Part shown: positions 32,001-40,349 of the stretch, piece after piece | Numbering within the stretch: the stretch's first letter is position 1 | Layout: each line of letters starts with the position of its first letter | From: Ditylenchus dipsaci | Lineage: Eukaryota > Nematoda > Chromadorea > Rhabditida > Anguinidae | Reading direction: 5' to 3' | DNA length: 64,000 bases | Assembly: GCA_004194705.1 (NCBI GenBank) | Contig: SADC01001287.1 | Coordinates: 558,001 to 622,000, forward strand | Notes under the pieces: generated by a model | Seen by the model: the letters and a program-made list of their open reading frames with translations, nothing else | Told to the model about the DNA's origin: nothing | Databases searched by the model: none | Made by a program: the position numbers and the translations under genes

Positions 32001-33299
32001 GCAAGATCCATGGGCAGAAATCGACGAATAAGTGCTCGCCTCGGTGGTGGATAATTGGCGAAGAAGATTGAATGCTTGTGTCCAAGCAAATGGCGGCTAT
32101 ATTGAAAAGTGATGCAGCTATCTTGTTTAAAATTCTTCGCTCTTGCTCGTGGTAATATTTGTTTTTTGATGTATGTTACAAACAATAAAAGTTTTGAGTT
32201 TGAAAAAGCTGTCAGAACTTTTTACGCACCCTGTACAATTGATACCAATAACCGGTCGAATAACCTAATGCAATGCTAGTTTTTAGACGATTTGTACACT
32301 TCAAATTAAAGGGTTTTTATGGGTTGACATTTTCGTCTTTTCCGCCTGCGTGTAATAGGATTTCCCGCGTCAATAAAACCCCCTACATCAAATTAAGTTT
32401 ATCCTAGTTAGGAAATTTATTTCCAATTCACAGTTTCTTTTTCAAGGATAACTACTTTACAGTTAACTAGCAGTTTAAACTATCATATAGTTAACTTTCA
32501 CTGTTAAATTTTTATAGTATTTTTTCGATTATTTGTGCATTTCTCCGTTATCAAAAGCACCGCCCACCTCAAGTTATAAGCACCTGGTCGGTCGTGACCA
32601 CAAATTCTGCCTAAATTGTCAGTCGGATGGATCAGTCTTTCGGGCTTGCCCCACATGACCGCTGAAATAGAGACAAATATGATAGCGTAATATATCAGCC
32701 ATAAACCCACCCAAAAAAGCAACAGCTGCCCATCCTAAAAGGAAAACACTGAACAACATGCAGCAGCACACATCCGTACAGCCCCTATGAGTCAAAACAA
32801 TTGGATTAAATGGTCTTTTTCCGGCAGCTTTTCTGGAGAATTTGGGGGTTCTCAACTCAAATCTGGCAGCATTTCTGCCGACGATTTCACTCGGTGGTGC
32901 AGTTTCCGGTCTTATACTTTTTTCTGAAGAACATGTGGATAGAAAGGAAGTATTGGGTGAAGAAAGATAGGACCCAGAATTGCTGGCTCTAGTAGTACTA
33001 CTACTATTACTAATTTGGCCAATAGGGCTAGGTAAGCAGGAATAATGAGGGGGCAAGGGAGGTGCAGAGGAAATTTTGGCAGAAGGCAAGTAGGGATACA
33101 GGGGAAGTTGGCAGTCTACTGCCCTGGTGCTCAAAGGATGGCTACTGCTTGGCAAACCAGGGTTGACTTCGTCGATTTGCTCGTAAATGGGGCAGGAGGT
33201 TGAGGCACTACCAAAATAGTCATTTGTGGCTGGTGGAGCAGTGGGTTGAATATGTGGTCTGGTACGACCGAGCACAGTTAAGCCTCGCTTATGCACCAT
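17080..33299 (-). CDS. choline transporter-like protein, SLC44/CTL family (26 exons)
   Basis: Multi-pass membrane transporter for choline or related substrates. Exons in transcript order: 33299-32711, 32661-32568, 30595-30514, 30461-30381, 25719-25634, 25582-25548, 22938-22771, 22721-22655, 22598-22471, 22419-22363, 21746-21685, 21634-21535, 21484-21389, 20815-20721, 20672-20535, 19165-19107, 19056-19013, 18955-18945, 18894-18811, 18677-18610, 17992-17884, 17829-17794, 17736-17651, 17415-17360, 17262-17231, 17173-17080. The product is about 850 residues. A Pro/Ser-rich cytosolic N-terminus of about 160 residues precedes the family start GCTDVCCCMLFSVFLLGWAA. Family signatures follow in order: CPTPQVCVETCP, VLGRCLPQ, DLSVCWWQILGLLAMSAAVS, RSRIKIAVALIEQASKALG, YNLFGCFWLSCF, MTLAGAFASHYFAFRKPRDV, YHIGTLAFGSLILSVVKFFQ, NAYIMTAIYGKGFC, FVGKALITIGMG, FLCF, and the tail GSPEKPFYMSDELKK. 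Phases close at every junction except exons 11/12 (one base short, next to six Ts). The last exon is frameshifted at six As, and one extra A would restore the ILGK-type tail with a stop at 17080. These look like assembly indels. Which SLC44 subtype is uncertain. Confidence 0.95.
18241..18476. mobile_element. MITE related to 13158-13412, in the CTL intron 20
   Basis: GCCCTATCCA at the left and TTGAATAGGGC at the right are inverted ends. Inside are GGCAAGGATTGGCCAGCG and the inverse CATACGCTGGCCTACTC, shared with the 13158 copy. It lies between CTL exons 20 and 21. Confidence 0.7.
20161..20330. mobile_element. pogo-type MITE, 170 bp
   Basis: Left CAGTCAAAATTCGATAAGCC and right GGTTTATCGAGGTTCGACTG are inverted ends. 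The right subterminal GGGTGCCGGTTTATC is repeated in tandem. The left side has TA; the right flank is CA, so the TA duplication has mutated. It lies between CTL exons 15 and 16 and is the same terminal family as 8921-9286. Confidence 0.8.
20868..21205. mobile_element. foldback element, CTL intron 13
   Basis: The left blocks TTACCCCTAAAGTCTGAATT, TTCTTGCCCCTTTTCCAAAT and GTGCCCCTTTTTAATCGAAT reappear as inverse complements on the right, as GATTAAAAAGGGGCAATATT, GAAAAAGGGGCAAGAAATAA and CAGACTTTAGGGGCAACG. About 160-bp arms meet near 21030. No coding capacity. Confidence 0.75.
23100..23310. repeat. imperfect inverted repeat with TAAGTTCTAACCGAG tandem units beside it
   Basis: Three copies of GAGTAAGTTCTAACC lie at 23055-23098. 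They are followed by an imperfect palindrome in which GATCATTTTTCAGAAATACA and GCTCTAAAAAAGCAAAACTT pair with the inverse sequences near 23245-23290. Confidence 0.5.
23633..23790. mobile_element. MITE with TACCGTATTCTCTCTAATAA termini
   Basis: The first 26 bases (TACCGTATTCTCTCTAATAA, then TCCCAC) are repeated exactly in inverse at the right end (GTGGGA, then TTATTAGAGAGAATACGGTA). It is 158 bp and non-coding. The same terminal style is seen at 38753-38913 and 40350-40610, so it is a local MITE family. Confidence 0.8.
23835..24120. repeat. foldback-family copy with GC-rich central hairpin
   Basis: Contains GGCCTACCGCATAAATAAAC, CTCTGGTATGCATGC, TCTAAGGTATGTGGGTGTGC, then the hairpin CCCCCTGCGCCCCGAAGAGG / GGCGCAGGGGGCTTG, and the inverse outer half GATGCGCGCACTCACTTACC, TTAGACATGATTCCGAGAAG, AATGCATATAGAGGCTC. 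Confidence 0.75.
24421..25382. repeat. 962-bp duplicated segment, copy 1
   Basis: This interval and 34516-35476 are almost identical in the same orientation, from CCTTGAATCTTAGC to GTTAGAAAATAATTA. The differences I can see are mostly homopolymer length (AAAAA/AAAAAA, CCCCC/CCCCCC). It holds no reading frame of note but includes the motif GGTTTACCTTGGCCCCCAAG of the foldback family. One copy is in a CTL intron and the other lies upstream of the CTL gene. Confidence 0.9.
25739..26583. mobile_element. 845-bp palindrome with tRNA-like pol III promoters in both arms
   Basis: The arms, about 390 bases each (25739-26128 and 26188-26583), are nearly perfect inverse complements around an AT-rich centre (TATATATATATATA). 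Each begins CACGGGAAAGGCACGACC. Each contains TGGTGGCCGAGTGGATGAGT, a near-consensus A box, and GGTTCGACTCCAGTCGCGTG, a good B box, spaced like a type 2 (tRNA) promoter with Ser/Leu-like features. The two promoters point toward each other. The element ends 19 bases upstream of the CTL exon 5 acceptor. Transcription from both arms, or of the host intron, would form a long perfect hairpin. Confidence 0.85.
26595..26875. repeat. left arm of a spaced inverted repeat around the nested-transposon island
   Basis: Its inverse complement is found at about 28935-29430, interrupted there by a 264-bp insertion. Shared blocks include ACAAGGTACGAGAAGCATTT, TCAGGCAAAGATGGTCCTTT and AAAAGTGACCCAAAATC. A 14-base C tract lies at 26631-26643. 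Confidence 0.7.
27558..28037 (-). CDS. 159-codon frame inside the hAT element, antisense to the transposase
   Basis: The frame reads inward from the right with an acidic C-terminal part (ELFDDDDAEAQQIVDEYLEM, then a Lys-rich tail ending GLIE). Its last 80 codons have a protein-like composition. Part of it overlaps, on the other strand, the segment that carries the transposase exon FGNSDEVLIGDAIGFWNANS, so at least one of the two is a shadow. It could be the 3' end of a second, oppositely oriented element gene. I do not recognise it. Confidence 0.25.
   Translation of the reverse strand: MNSHSKILLHLQSILHHCSQIGNPNNIKKLLQLHIFCGNCWFPHFYTTKPKWRRHFTQIFPSNSFRTKIRSLKVYWKKFLTLCGVKSVKELGIKVLSTFGIVIVADQTSDAISELFDDDDAEAQQIVDEYLEMLVQKLKARKIAKGMKKQNDVLEGLIE
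27961..28270 (+). pseudogene. C-terminal end of hAT transposase (dimerisation domain)
   Basis: Two blocks joined by a small GT/AG intron (about 28038-28083). The first reads SDEVLIGDAIGFWNAN. The second reads EVYPTLEKVAHDILAIPASS, AAVERLFSIMA, then a tail ending VYNSALINI and a stop at 28268-28270. The pattern FW near the start, LAIPASSxxVERLFS and a downstream hydrophobic helix is the hAT C-terminal dimerisation region. The N-terminal BED finger and most of the catalytic domain are not visible, and upstream plus-strand frames are broken, so this element is probably non-autonomous. Confidence 0.8.
28699..28925. repeat. right half of an interrupted foldback-family copy
   Basis: Continues the family order after the pogo-type insertion: TTTGTGTCTCAGGTATGTGT, the GC hairpin CCCTGTGCCCCGAAGG / GGAGCGCAGGGGGCTTG, GATGCGCGCATAGACTTGCC, TTAGACATAATTCAGAGCAA. 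Its left edge is at 26879-26907. Confidence 0.75.
29076..29339. mobile_element. 264-bp foldback element with 8-bp target duplication
   Basis: Ends GGTACTTATGCTGTTGACGG and its inverse CCGTCAACAGCATAAGTACC extend to about 34-bp terminal repeats including GGCGCCACCCC. They are flanked by a perfect AGAATGAG duplication (29068-29075 and 29340-29347). The interior is an AT microsatellite of TTATACTTATA / TTATTACATA units. The 8-bp duplication suggests a hAT-type origin. The empty site can be inferred from the uninterrupted inverse copy at 26595-26875. Confidence 0.9.
29350..30150. other. CTL intron sequence without recognised features
   Basis: Apart from the right end of the spaced inverted repeat (to about 29430) I see nothing specific. 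A 136-codon frame at 29734-30144 on the minus strand has ordinary composition but no recognised domain and no matching exon signals in the CTL gene model. Confidence 0.35.
30930..31205. repeat. foldback-family edge and a short coding-like fragment
   Basis: 30940-31075 matches the outer edge of the foldback family (TTATGCGGTAGGCCCAGTAT, ATGTTCAACATCTTTTTGTT, CAATACAGCCCTAATCCC). On the minus strand 31200-31082 reads LLEPAEASLLDLCKDGFHLG. This looks protein-coding but matches no CTL exon, and I do not recognise it. Confidence 0.4.
31653..32233 (+). mobile_element. internally deleted mariner-like element
   Basis: Terminal repeats CAGGGTGCGTAAAAAGTTCT at the left and the inverse AGAACTTTTTACGCACCCTG at the right (24 bp in total match) are flanked by TA (31651-31652 and 32234-32235). 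At 581 bp it is less than half the usual mariner length. It keeps only the C-terminal part of the transposase. It lies in the CTL intron between exons 2 and 3. Confidence 0.9.
31848..32113 (+). pseudogene. mariner transposase C-terminal remnant
   Basis: The frame NLPEFIDVKQWSPYSPDLNP then LDYSIW contains the conserved SPDLNPLDYSIW block of mariner transposases, which holds the last catalytic Asp. After a frameshift it continues as KVNNRRHRGIAQLKTAL, then AEIDE, an in-frame stop, and VVDNWRRRLNACVQANGGYI, the usual C-terminus. The rest of the catalytic domain is deleted, so it is inactive. Confidence 0.85.
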
Positions 33300-34060
33300 T
33301 CCTTTATTATTAAAAGTGCATTATAAAGGCTGCAATGAATTTAAGTAGAGTGATTTTTTGGTTAGTAGAGTAAATAGAGTAAATTTACTGTCAACTGTTG
33401 TTGACCAGTGACATTAATCAATGATGTGGACACCACGTAATTAGGGCTTATTTACCCGAGTAGTAGTGATAAATGTAAACAAAAAGTCAACAAAGGTGGT
33501 TCTCTAAAATAATTCATTCCCTAGCCTCATTCATTGATCTATTATTTCTTGCGCTCAACTCTGTCGGACAATAGAGCAGGAGAACAATGCAGCTCGGAAA
33601 GACAGCAAACAAGTACGAGTTTAGTCCAAAAAAATTATGTAAAAAATCAGTGCTGCGCACTAGTACCGCTTTTAGCCGTTAGTGAAGAATTTCAGTCTCG
33701 TAAACATTTTCGTAGACTGTAAAGTAAACTCATTGACGGCCGTGCATTTTTTCGGAGCCTACCATTACAAAATGGTGTTTTTAGCAGCTTATGGATAGAT
33801 GGATGATAAACAGGGACAGGATGAGCCCGGACATTACGCTCTTACCTAAGCAAAAAACTGTGAAGTATTTTTTATTTGTGTTCTTATTTTTTGCTAATAA
33901 TGCAAAAAAATTGAAAGACGAAACTAACGGCTAAAATGCACTTTACTATTTATTCTCTAAAATGGGTTTTTATCATTTTATTCGATTTTTCGAGGCTTGG
34001 AAACGACGGAAAACATTTTTTCAGGTGTGGACAGGCACTTCATGAGAGGAAAAGATTTCG
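33300..34060. promoter_or_regulatory. region upstream of the CTL start codon
   Basis: This holds the 5' flank of the CTL gene (transcribed leftward from below 33300). No recognisable gene, CpG-rich block or TATA arrangement could be assigned with confidence. The region has no obvious transposon for about 700 bases, which is unusual in this window and is compatible with promoter function. Confidence 0.3.
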
Positions 34061-34270
34061 ATACAAATAAACTATGGTATTCATCCTTTTTCATGCATCC
34101 AGAGTCACTTTCAAGTGATTTTGAGCTTTCTGCGCCCACTTCAAGGGTGCAGGAGGCTTGGTTGGTTAAAGATGCTCGCACTCACCTACCTTGGACAGGA
34201 TTCCGATTAGTACTCTCAATCATAAAGTACATATAGGGGCTCTTTTTGACATGGTCCATGTTGAAAAACA
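34060..34270. repeat. foldback-family copy with shortened centre
   Basis: Contains AATAAACTATGGTATTCATC, TTTTTCATGCATCCAGAGTC, GTGCAGGAGGCTTGGTTGG, CTCGCACTCACCTACCTTGG and TACATATAGGGGCTCTTTTT in family order. The GC hairpin is reduced to a short remnant. Confidence 0.7.
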
Positions 34271-34515
34271 TGGAACGATAGCCGAAATATACCAATATTT
34301 ACTTTCTTACGTTTCGCCATGAACATGGCTCCTTTTTATCTCCTTTTCCTCCCAAATAAAACTCTTTTTCCCTTTTAAAAAGAGGGGTAATTAATTTTTG
34401 CCGTAGAATTGTGAAAAATTGCCGTAGGATATTTAAAATTGTTCGTAGATTTTATTTTTGGATTTTTTGTGCATTTTTGTGATAATTTTTTCAAACCTTT
34501 TACACAATCATGTAG

Positions 34516-35476
34516 CCTTGAATCTTAGCTTTCTTATGAGCCCTCAAACTTTGCTCAATGCTGTACGAAATACAGATATAAAAGAGTTTTTTACATTTCT
34601 CACTACATTCAGCAAAGTCTGATAGCTCATAAGAAAACCAAAACTCAGAGCTACGTGAGGTTGAAATTTTTTGGAAAAATGTTGAAGATTTGCAAAGATA
34701 AATATTCTACGGCTATTTTTAACAATTCGGTGGCCAATTTTAAATATAACTTGTTGAAAAATTCGAATGGCGCTAATTTAAAAAAATTTTGACCAAAAAC
34801 TAGGGTTGTATTATACAAAGTCTTTTGAGGAAACCGCCAAAAATGACCAAAAGCGTTTAGCAGGGTAAGTTAGTGACCAAATTGAGAATACAACTTGTAT
34901 AAATACCCGGTAAATAAATCAGAAGCGCGTAAAAATTTTTTTTTGCAAAGCTCCACTGACCAAAACGGTGTAGAATACCCTTATAAATGGTATTTCTATC
35001 TTTTTGAGGTATCTGGATACCCTTGCAGGTTGGTTTACCTTGGCCCCCAAGTGAAAAAGTCGAATTTTGGTTGAATTGTTTTTATTAAAATGACTTTACC
35101 CCGACTTAGATCAGCTAAAAAGCGTTAAAGCAGCTACATCATCGAAAAAACATCATTTTTAGGAATTTTGGGAGAGTTCGGAATACTACAACTATTGCTT
35201 TTTATATTATAAATATCCGGATTTTATATAGCCCTTTATATAGCCATTTTGTCGAGTATTCACCCGGTAATTTACCCATTGAAAAAAAACCAAAAACCAT
35301 AATACCCCCTCATGGGTCGAAATCTTTTGCTCTCATAAAGTGCCTTTCCACACCTGAAAACATGTTTTCCGTCGTTTTCAAGGCTCAAAAAGCTAATAAA
35401 ATAACAAAAACCCAAGTTTGAGCATACCGAGTAAAGTGCATTCCGGTCAAACTAACAATTAGTTAGAAAATAATTA
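34516..35476. repeat. 962-bp duplicated segment, copy 2
   Basis: Same orientation and nearly identical to 24421-25382. The borders are abrupt: the left flank here is ACACAATCATGTAG and the right flank is ACAGTAGAAG, neither shared with copy 1. A transposition or segmental copy of this exact unit is implied. No terminal repeats or target duplication could be recognised. Confidence 0.9.
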
Positions 35477-35620
35477 ACAGTAGAAGTATTACACTGCAAA
35501 ATAGTTAACAATGACAGCTAGCTGTACAGGGCGTACCAAGATTTTTGGCTACTTTAAAACAGCCATGACTTTTTTCTTATCCATATTATTAAATTCTGTA
35601 AACGCCGAACGACTCAGAAT

Positions 35621-36001
35621 CATAGTTGCACGGGCGCCGGCGCCGAAAATTTGTTCAGTCGGCGCCGGCGCCGATTTTCTCAAAAAATTGGTTTTTTGGT
35701 TTTTTTTCACATATGAATTTGAAAATTCAAAGTATTTCTATAAGAATTTTTATTACTGTACAACAGAATAATTTGTTCAACGAGACAAAAATGTGTCCAT
35801 TAATCAGATCATTGTCAAATATGTTTAGTGCTTTTAATCATTTTACCGGGTTTACATTTTACCGGCGCCGGTTCGGCGCCGCACAAATTTCAGCCTGAAG
35901 AGGGCGCTGGCGCCTGCGCCGAAAAAATTTCAAACTCGGCGCCGGTGCTGGCGCCGATTTTTTGGTGGACCGGCGCCAATATTTTTGGCCGTGAAACTAT
36001 G
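35621..36001. mobile_element. non-autonomous hAT element with GGCGCC palindromes
   Basis: Begins CATAGTTGCACGG, ends CCGTGAAACTATG, and is flanked by a perfect 8-bp duplication CTCAGAAT (35613-35620 and 36002-36009). The 381-bp body has the same plan as the 1.5-kb hAT at 27134: GC-rich GGCGCCGGCGCC blocks (35632-35682 and 35860-35990) flank an AT-rich centre. Terminal bases differ slightly (CATAGCTGCGC versus CATAGTTGCAC), so this is a sister subfamily, not a simple deletion copy. Confidence 0.9.
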
Positions 36002-36021
36002 CTCAGAATCGCATACAACTT

Positions 36022-36160
36022 TTTAACTTATAACGTCAAAAACACGATTTTTGCTCGATCCCTGCAGTTTGAGCTCCGATATGTGGATGAACTGTGGATG
36101 GCCAAGTCCTAAACAACATGGGGATCAAGCGAAATCGTGTTTTTGACATTATATACCTAA
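36022..36160. mobile_element. small inverted-repeat element with GTCAAAAACACGATTTT ends
   Basis: GTCAAAAACACGATTTTTGC at the left pairs with the right-hand AATCGTGTTTTTGACATTAT, with GCTCGATCCCTGCAG against GGGGATCAAGC inside. A related copy is at 47093-47216. The hAT element at 35621 inserted only about 20 bases from its left end. Confidence 0.65.
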
Positions 36161-36399
36161 AAAAATTCTTGGAAATTACAAGCCGTTATTAGTTTAAAGA
36201 ATTCAAAAATATTGACTCAAAAATAGTTATGGCTTTAAAAGTGGCCAAAAATCAATTCACAAACAAATTTCGGAAGCTGGAAATAAAATTGTCAATTTTA
36301 AAAGTTTTAATGTATACTCTAAAACAATTTGAACCTTTGATTGATGCCATTATGTGAACCTTATTATTTATCAGAAAGGTCGTTTCTCAGCAAATAACA

Positions 36400-37960
36400 A
36401 ACCACTATCCACCCCTCATGTACTCAATCAAAAAATGCAAACCATCCATTATGGTAAATTCAACTCTGATACAAGCAAAAGAAACAAGAAGAGAAAAAAT
36501 GAAAACTGATTGGCGAGACGAATTGCTGATTTAATTGCAAGTCGATCAGCAATGACCAGCCAAGGCCAAGCCGTGTAATTCGTAGTTTCCATAAATGAAA
36601 AAAAAACACCGCGAACCAATAAATTACAAGCAAACAAAGTAGACCAGTTTGCCCACTTCAAAAAATAGATTTTCTCAGAATTGCAGCAATATATTAGGAC
36701 AGCGAAATAAAGAAGATTTTGCTTTGTTTTTTCTCCCATGATTCACCCCTTTCTTAATCGCTGCTTTTCTTCAATAGACACTTGTGCACAATAAACTGGT
36801 CAAGGGGAACGCGAAAATTAGTAGAACTAATACTTTGGCAAGAAAATTGCACAACTTTCTCAAATTACCTGACTTTTTTGCTTGTATTTGTTGTAGTTAC
36901 AACAATAGAGGGGGAGGGCAAAAGACCTTGAAAGTGCGAGAAAATTGAATTGAAAGAAAAGTGGATGTAGGAAAAGTGTGTAGTAGTAGCAATGCAAAAA
37001 ATAGATTCCAAGAGAGGATGACCTGATGTGCAGGAAGCATTGCTGCAATTGGGTTGGGGTTGTGGGCGAACAAGCAAGCACACAAAGAATATCAGAATAT
37101 ATCTTTGGGATGTGTTCCGTGCTAGTGAATTTTCCCACAAAAAGCACTGCTAAGTGTAAATTTTTATTTGCATAAATAGAAAAAATTGAATTACTTATTT
37201 CAACGGTTAAGATCAGTGGGAAATAATAGATATATAAAAAATAGGCACTAAGGCCAAATAGTTTGAGATCAGATAAACGTAATCCCATCTAACTATTTCG
37301 CAGCTAAATTAAGGCTCTCGTTGAGAATTTTTCGAAATAATAGCCATTTTGTCAAATAAAGTACACTTTGCTTATTTTTCGTTAAAAATGCCATTTTATC
37401 CAATTCTTATTAAATTTTGAGTACAAATAATAAAGATTTTGAAGTGAACCTTAAAAATTTGAAAGATTTGGGCTACAAACAAGTATTAATTTTTAAATAA
37501 AGTATAAACAAGACCGCTGAATTTTTCATGTGAAATTTTTGAAAGATGCAAAAACGCCTGTATGAATTTCTTTTACCAAAAAAAATGCGGTTAAAAGCGC
37601 TCTGAAGCGATTTTTATGTCGTGAAACGGTCAGAAGACACGTTTTTCGGCGTGAGACAGCACTTTTACAGAGAAAAAAGTTCTTGGTTCGCCTTGGGGAC
37701 CACATGAAAAATATTAAAAAGGGGTCCCAAGGAGGTTCTAAAATACAGGGTGCAGGATCTTTAGCGGATGCTTTATTTTGATCTAAATTCAAGTTTAATT
37801 ATTTTACAGTTATCTGTTAGCGTTAACTTTATGTTGCTAATTATAAAAAATGAGTTCACTCTCCTTCTTATTTTCTTTTTAGCTTCCGTGGTCAACTATT
37901 TTATAGCTAATTTTCGCAATTTACAGTCAATATTTTTTACATTTTCTCCATTTTAAAATA
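36400..37960. other. intergenic sequence, no confident gene
   Basis: Two minus-strand frames (36449-36739 and 36860-37288) are hydrophobic and A/T-driven. No splice structure or family signature supports them. A foldback-family fragment is at about 37590-37750 (AGTTCTTGGTTCGCCTTGGG, then TTTAGCGGATGC). Confidence 0.4.
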
Positions 37961-37967
37961 AATTTCA

Positions 37968-38165
37968 TAAAACTCTTGATCTGCGCTACAATATGATGCT
38001 AAGAATTTATTGTAACCTTTGAAATTTTATTTAAATTTCTATCAGTTAAAGTAACGAATACGTATTTGAATACTGATAGAATTTAACTGATAGAAATTTA
38101 AATAAAATTTAAAAGGTTACAATAAATTCTCAGCATCATATTGTAGCGCAGCTCAAGAGCTACAA
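37968..38165. mobile_element. about 195-bp palindromic element
   Basis: AACTCTTGATCTGCGCTACA, ATATGATGCTAAGAATTTAT and TAAATTTCTATCAGTTAAAG at the left reappear as inverse complements at 38075-38165. Each arm is about 90 bases, around a short ACGTATT-containing centre. Confidence 0.8.
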
Positions 38166-38589
38166 AACCTATATAACTAAATGTTTATTGAAAATCCCAA
38201 TGTTGAGATATGGCTTTTCGGAAAAAATGACTAAATTCCAAAAAATTAGGAAAACTTGCATTTTAGTCATTTTTCCATAAAATAAACATAGAAGTTGAAG
38301 GAAAAGGGTTTAAAAGCGTTAAAAACAATTTTGACTGAAATAGTTTTTAAAAATATACCTTTCGGACCCTATAAAAGCTGCGGTACGAAATGTCGCGATA
38401 TGAAATGTCGCGATACGAAATGTGACCCTAACGTTTATTTAATTACTGTTTAAAAAAATTATTCAGCCATTGAAATTTCTCCTTCTAAATTTCAAGAAAT
38501 AATTTTTAATCAAAAAAATTATTGACGGAAAAATGCAATTTCTAACGGAACGCAAGGTTTGGTTAATTTATTTGATTTATTTGTAGGAG

Positions 38590-38752
38590 CCTGTCAGAGT
38601 TCCAACAGTTCCGATATATCATGCACTTGTCCAGAGGGAATCAAAGATGAGGTTGGTGAGCATTCCTTGACGGTCATGGAGTCAGAAAAACTCATCAATC
38701 TGCTGCTGCAGCCGCTTGAGGGAATTCAGATAAGAGGACAAAAAAAAAGAAT
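38590..38752 (+). pseudogene. coding-like fragment related to 3206-3330, cut by a MITE
   Basis: The frame reads SSNSSDISCTCPEGIKDEV, then EHSLTVMESEKLINLLLQPL, then a basic GQKKRI. The end is interrupted by the MITE at 38753-38913, after which GCTTGAAAGAATTTGA matches the continuation of the 3206 copy (ACTTGAAAGAATTTGA). The family is not recognised. A Cys pair (CTC) and Ser/Asp-rich stretch precede the conserved segment. Confidence 0.4.
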
Positions 38753-38913
38753 TACCGTATATTCTTTATTAAAGGACCCGGGGCCTTTATTTTTCAACCT
38801 TCGAAAAATCCGGAAATTGTAAATCAAAAATGGTTCTAACTCTGAAATCCTGGTCAAAAATCGAGGGGGGGGATTTTATTAGAGAGGGGGCCTTTAATAG
38901 AGAATATACGTTA
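38753..38913. mobile_element. MITE with ACCGTATATTC / GAATATACG ends
   Basis: The left end CCGTATATTCTTTATTAAAG pairs with the right end TTTAATAGAGAATATACG. TTA lies on both sides (38752-38754 and 38911-38913), which fits either a TA or a TTA target duplication. The interior has AACCTTCGAAAAATCCGG and TTCTAACTCTGAAATCC, resembling the MITE at 23633. Comparison with 3290-3325 shows the pre-insertion sequence. Confidence 0.8.
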
Positions 38914-39354
38914 GCTTGAAAGAATTTGATTTTCGATTAGTTTTGTTGACCTGGTCGTTGTTTCGTCATAAAATTGGAGATAAATTTCTTTAAACTGAAA
39001 GTTTGAACTCTTCGTCACAATATGTAAGTACCTAGGTGGCGAAATTGGTTCTTACGTGTTCGTAATGGAAATTCCCGATTTTATCCCTTAAGTATACAAC
39101 CTCTAGGATTCTCATTTGTGCTGACAGAACAAGAGAAAAATTACGTAATAAAAGAAAGAAAATAAAAAAATCAAATTTGTCAATTCCACGCCATTCCACC
39201 CATCTCTAATCATTGCATCTAGTTTTGACGATGCAATCATTGTTTTGTCGTTGACTTAGAGATAAATATAATGAAACTAACTATTTGGTGTAATCAATAG
39301 TCTGATTCATTGTCTTCAGAATAGTTGGTTTAGTTAAAGGAAATTCAATTAAAA

Positions 39355-39480
39355 ATAAAAGGCGGCCAATTTTCAAAAAAAGGCGGCCAAATTCTATTTT
39401 TTTATTATGAATTTAAAAAAGGCGGTCAAAAAAATAAAAAAGGCGGCCAAATTTTCACATTTGGTGGTACATTTCTATTT
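39355..39480. repeat. AAAAAGGCGGCCAATTTT tandem array
   Basis: Four imperfect units of the AAAAAGGCGGCCAATTT repeat also seen at 7485-7560, ending in the same TGGTACATTTCTATTTGA-like border. Confidence 0.6.
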
Positions 39481-40349
39481 GAGCCATTTCTAATTAATCC
39501 TATTAGCTCAATTGCGCGCAAAAAATCGATTTAACCATTCAGGATTGGAAAATGGAATAATATGGGTTTTAAGGTTAAAGATGACTTCAGCTGCCTTTTA
39601 TGAGAACTGCCTTGAGCTGTTTTGTCATTAGAAAGGGAAGTAGGGAATACAGACAATTTACATGCTCTCTTTCTGGCTGCCTAAGTTAATAACATCTGCT
39701 TAGCAGCGGAATTGGCACTGCAGACACTGAGACAATTAGAAAGCAATGAAGCACGTCATACAACACAATCATAGCCAGAGGAGATGAAAACTTTTGACAG
39801 AGAGGGATAGAATAAAGTGGAAAACAGAGAGGAATTAATCCCTTGCTCTTATGCAGAAAAATAATCCACAGTTAACTAAAAAAAGAATAGGTGTTCGCCC
39901 AAAAAATCTCGTATGTAAAAGCAGCCAATAAATTTATACATAAATTTATACCAGGCTGTTCAGAAAGTTCACGACTACCCTGAATACATTTCTTTTTGAC
40001 TTTTTTAAATCTTTTTCAAGTTTTCATTCTTAGTAACACAAACAAATTATCACTAAGCGAAAGCTCTTTAATTTTACGGTGGATCATGGGCGTACCCACG
40101 GGGGGGGGCTTACCTTGGTCCCCAAGGCAAAGATAGTTCGATTTTTTTTTGTCAAAAATGTCTTTTCGGGGCCTAAAAACACGTTTCTATTGTTCAGAGT
40201 TTAACCTTTTAGGTTGGTTTACCTTGGTCCCCCAAGGCTTTTTTGGGGGTTACCAATTAATAGTTTTTAATAACAATTAATTAATTTCAGGGAAAAATCA
40301 ATCTTCACCGAGAATAGAAATTTTTAAAATTTTGACCTTTAGGAGGGTT

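Noticed and set aside
36860..37288. 142-codon hydrophobic minus-strand frame as a membrane protein gene
   Set aside because: Composition follows local A/T bias with many Tyr/Phe/Leu codons; no splice pattern, motif or neighbouring exon supports it.
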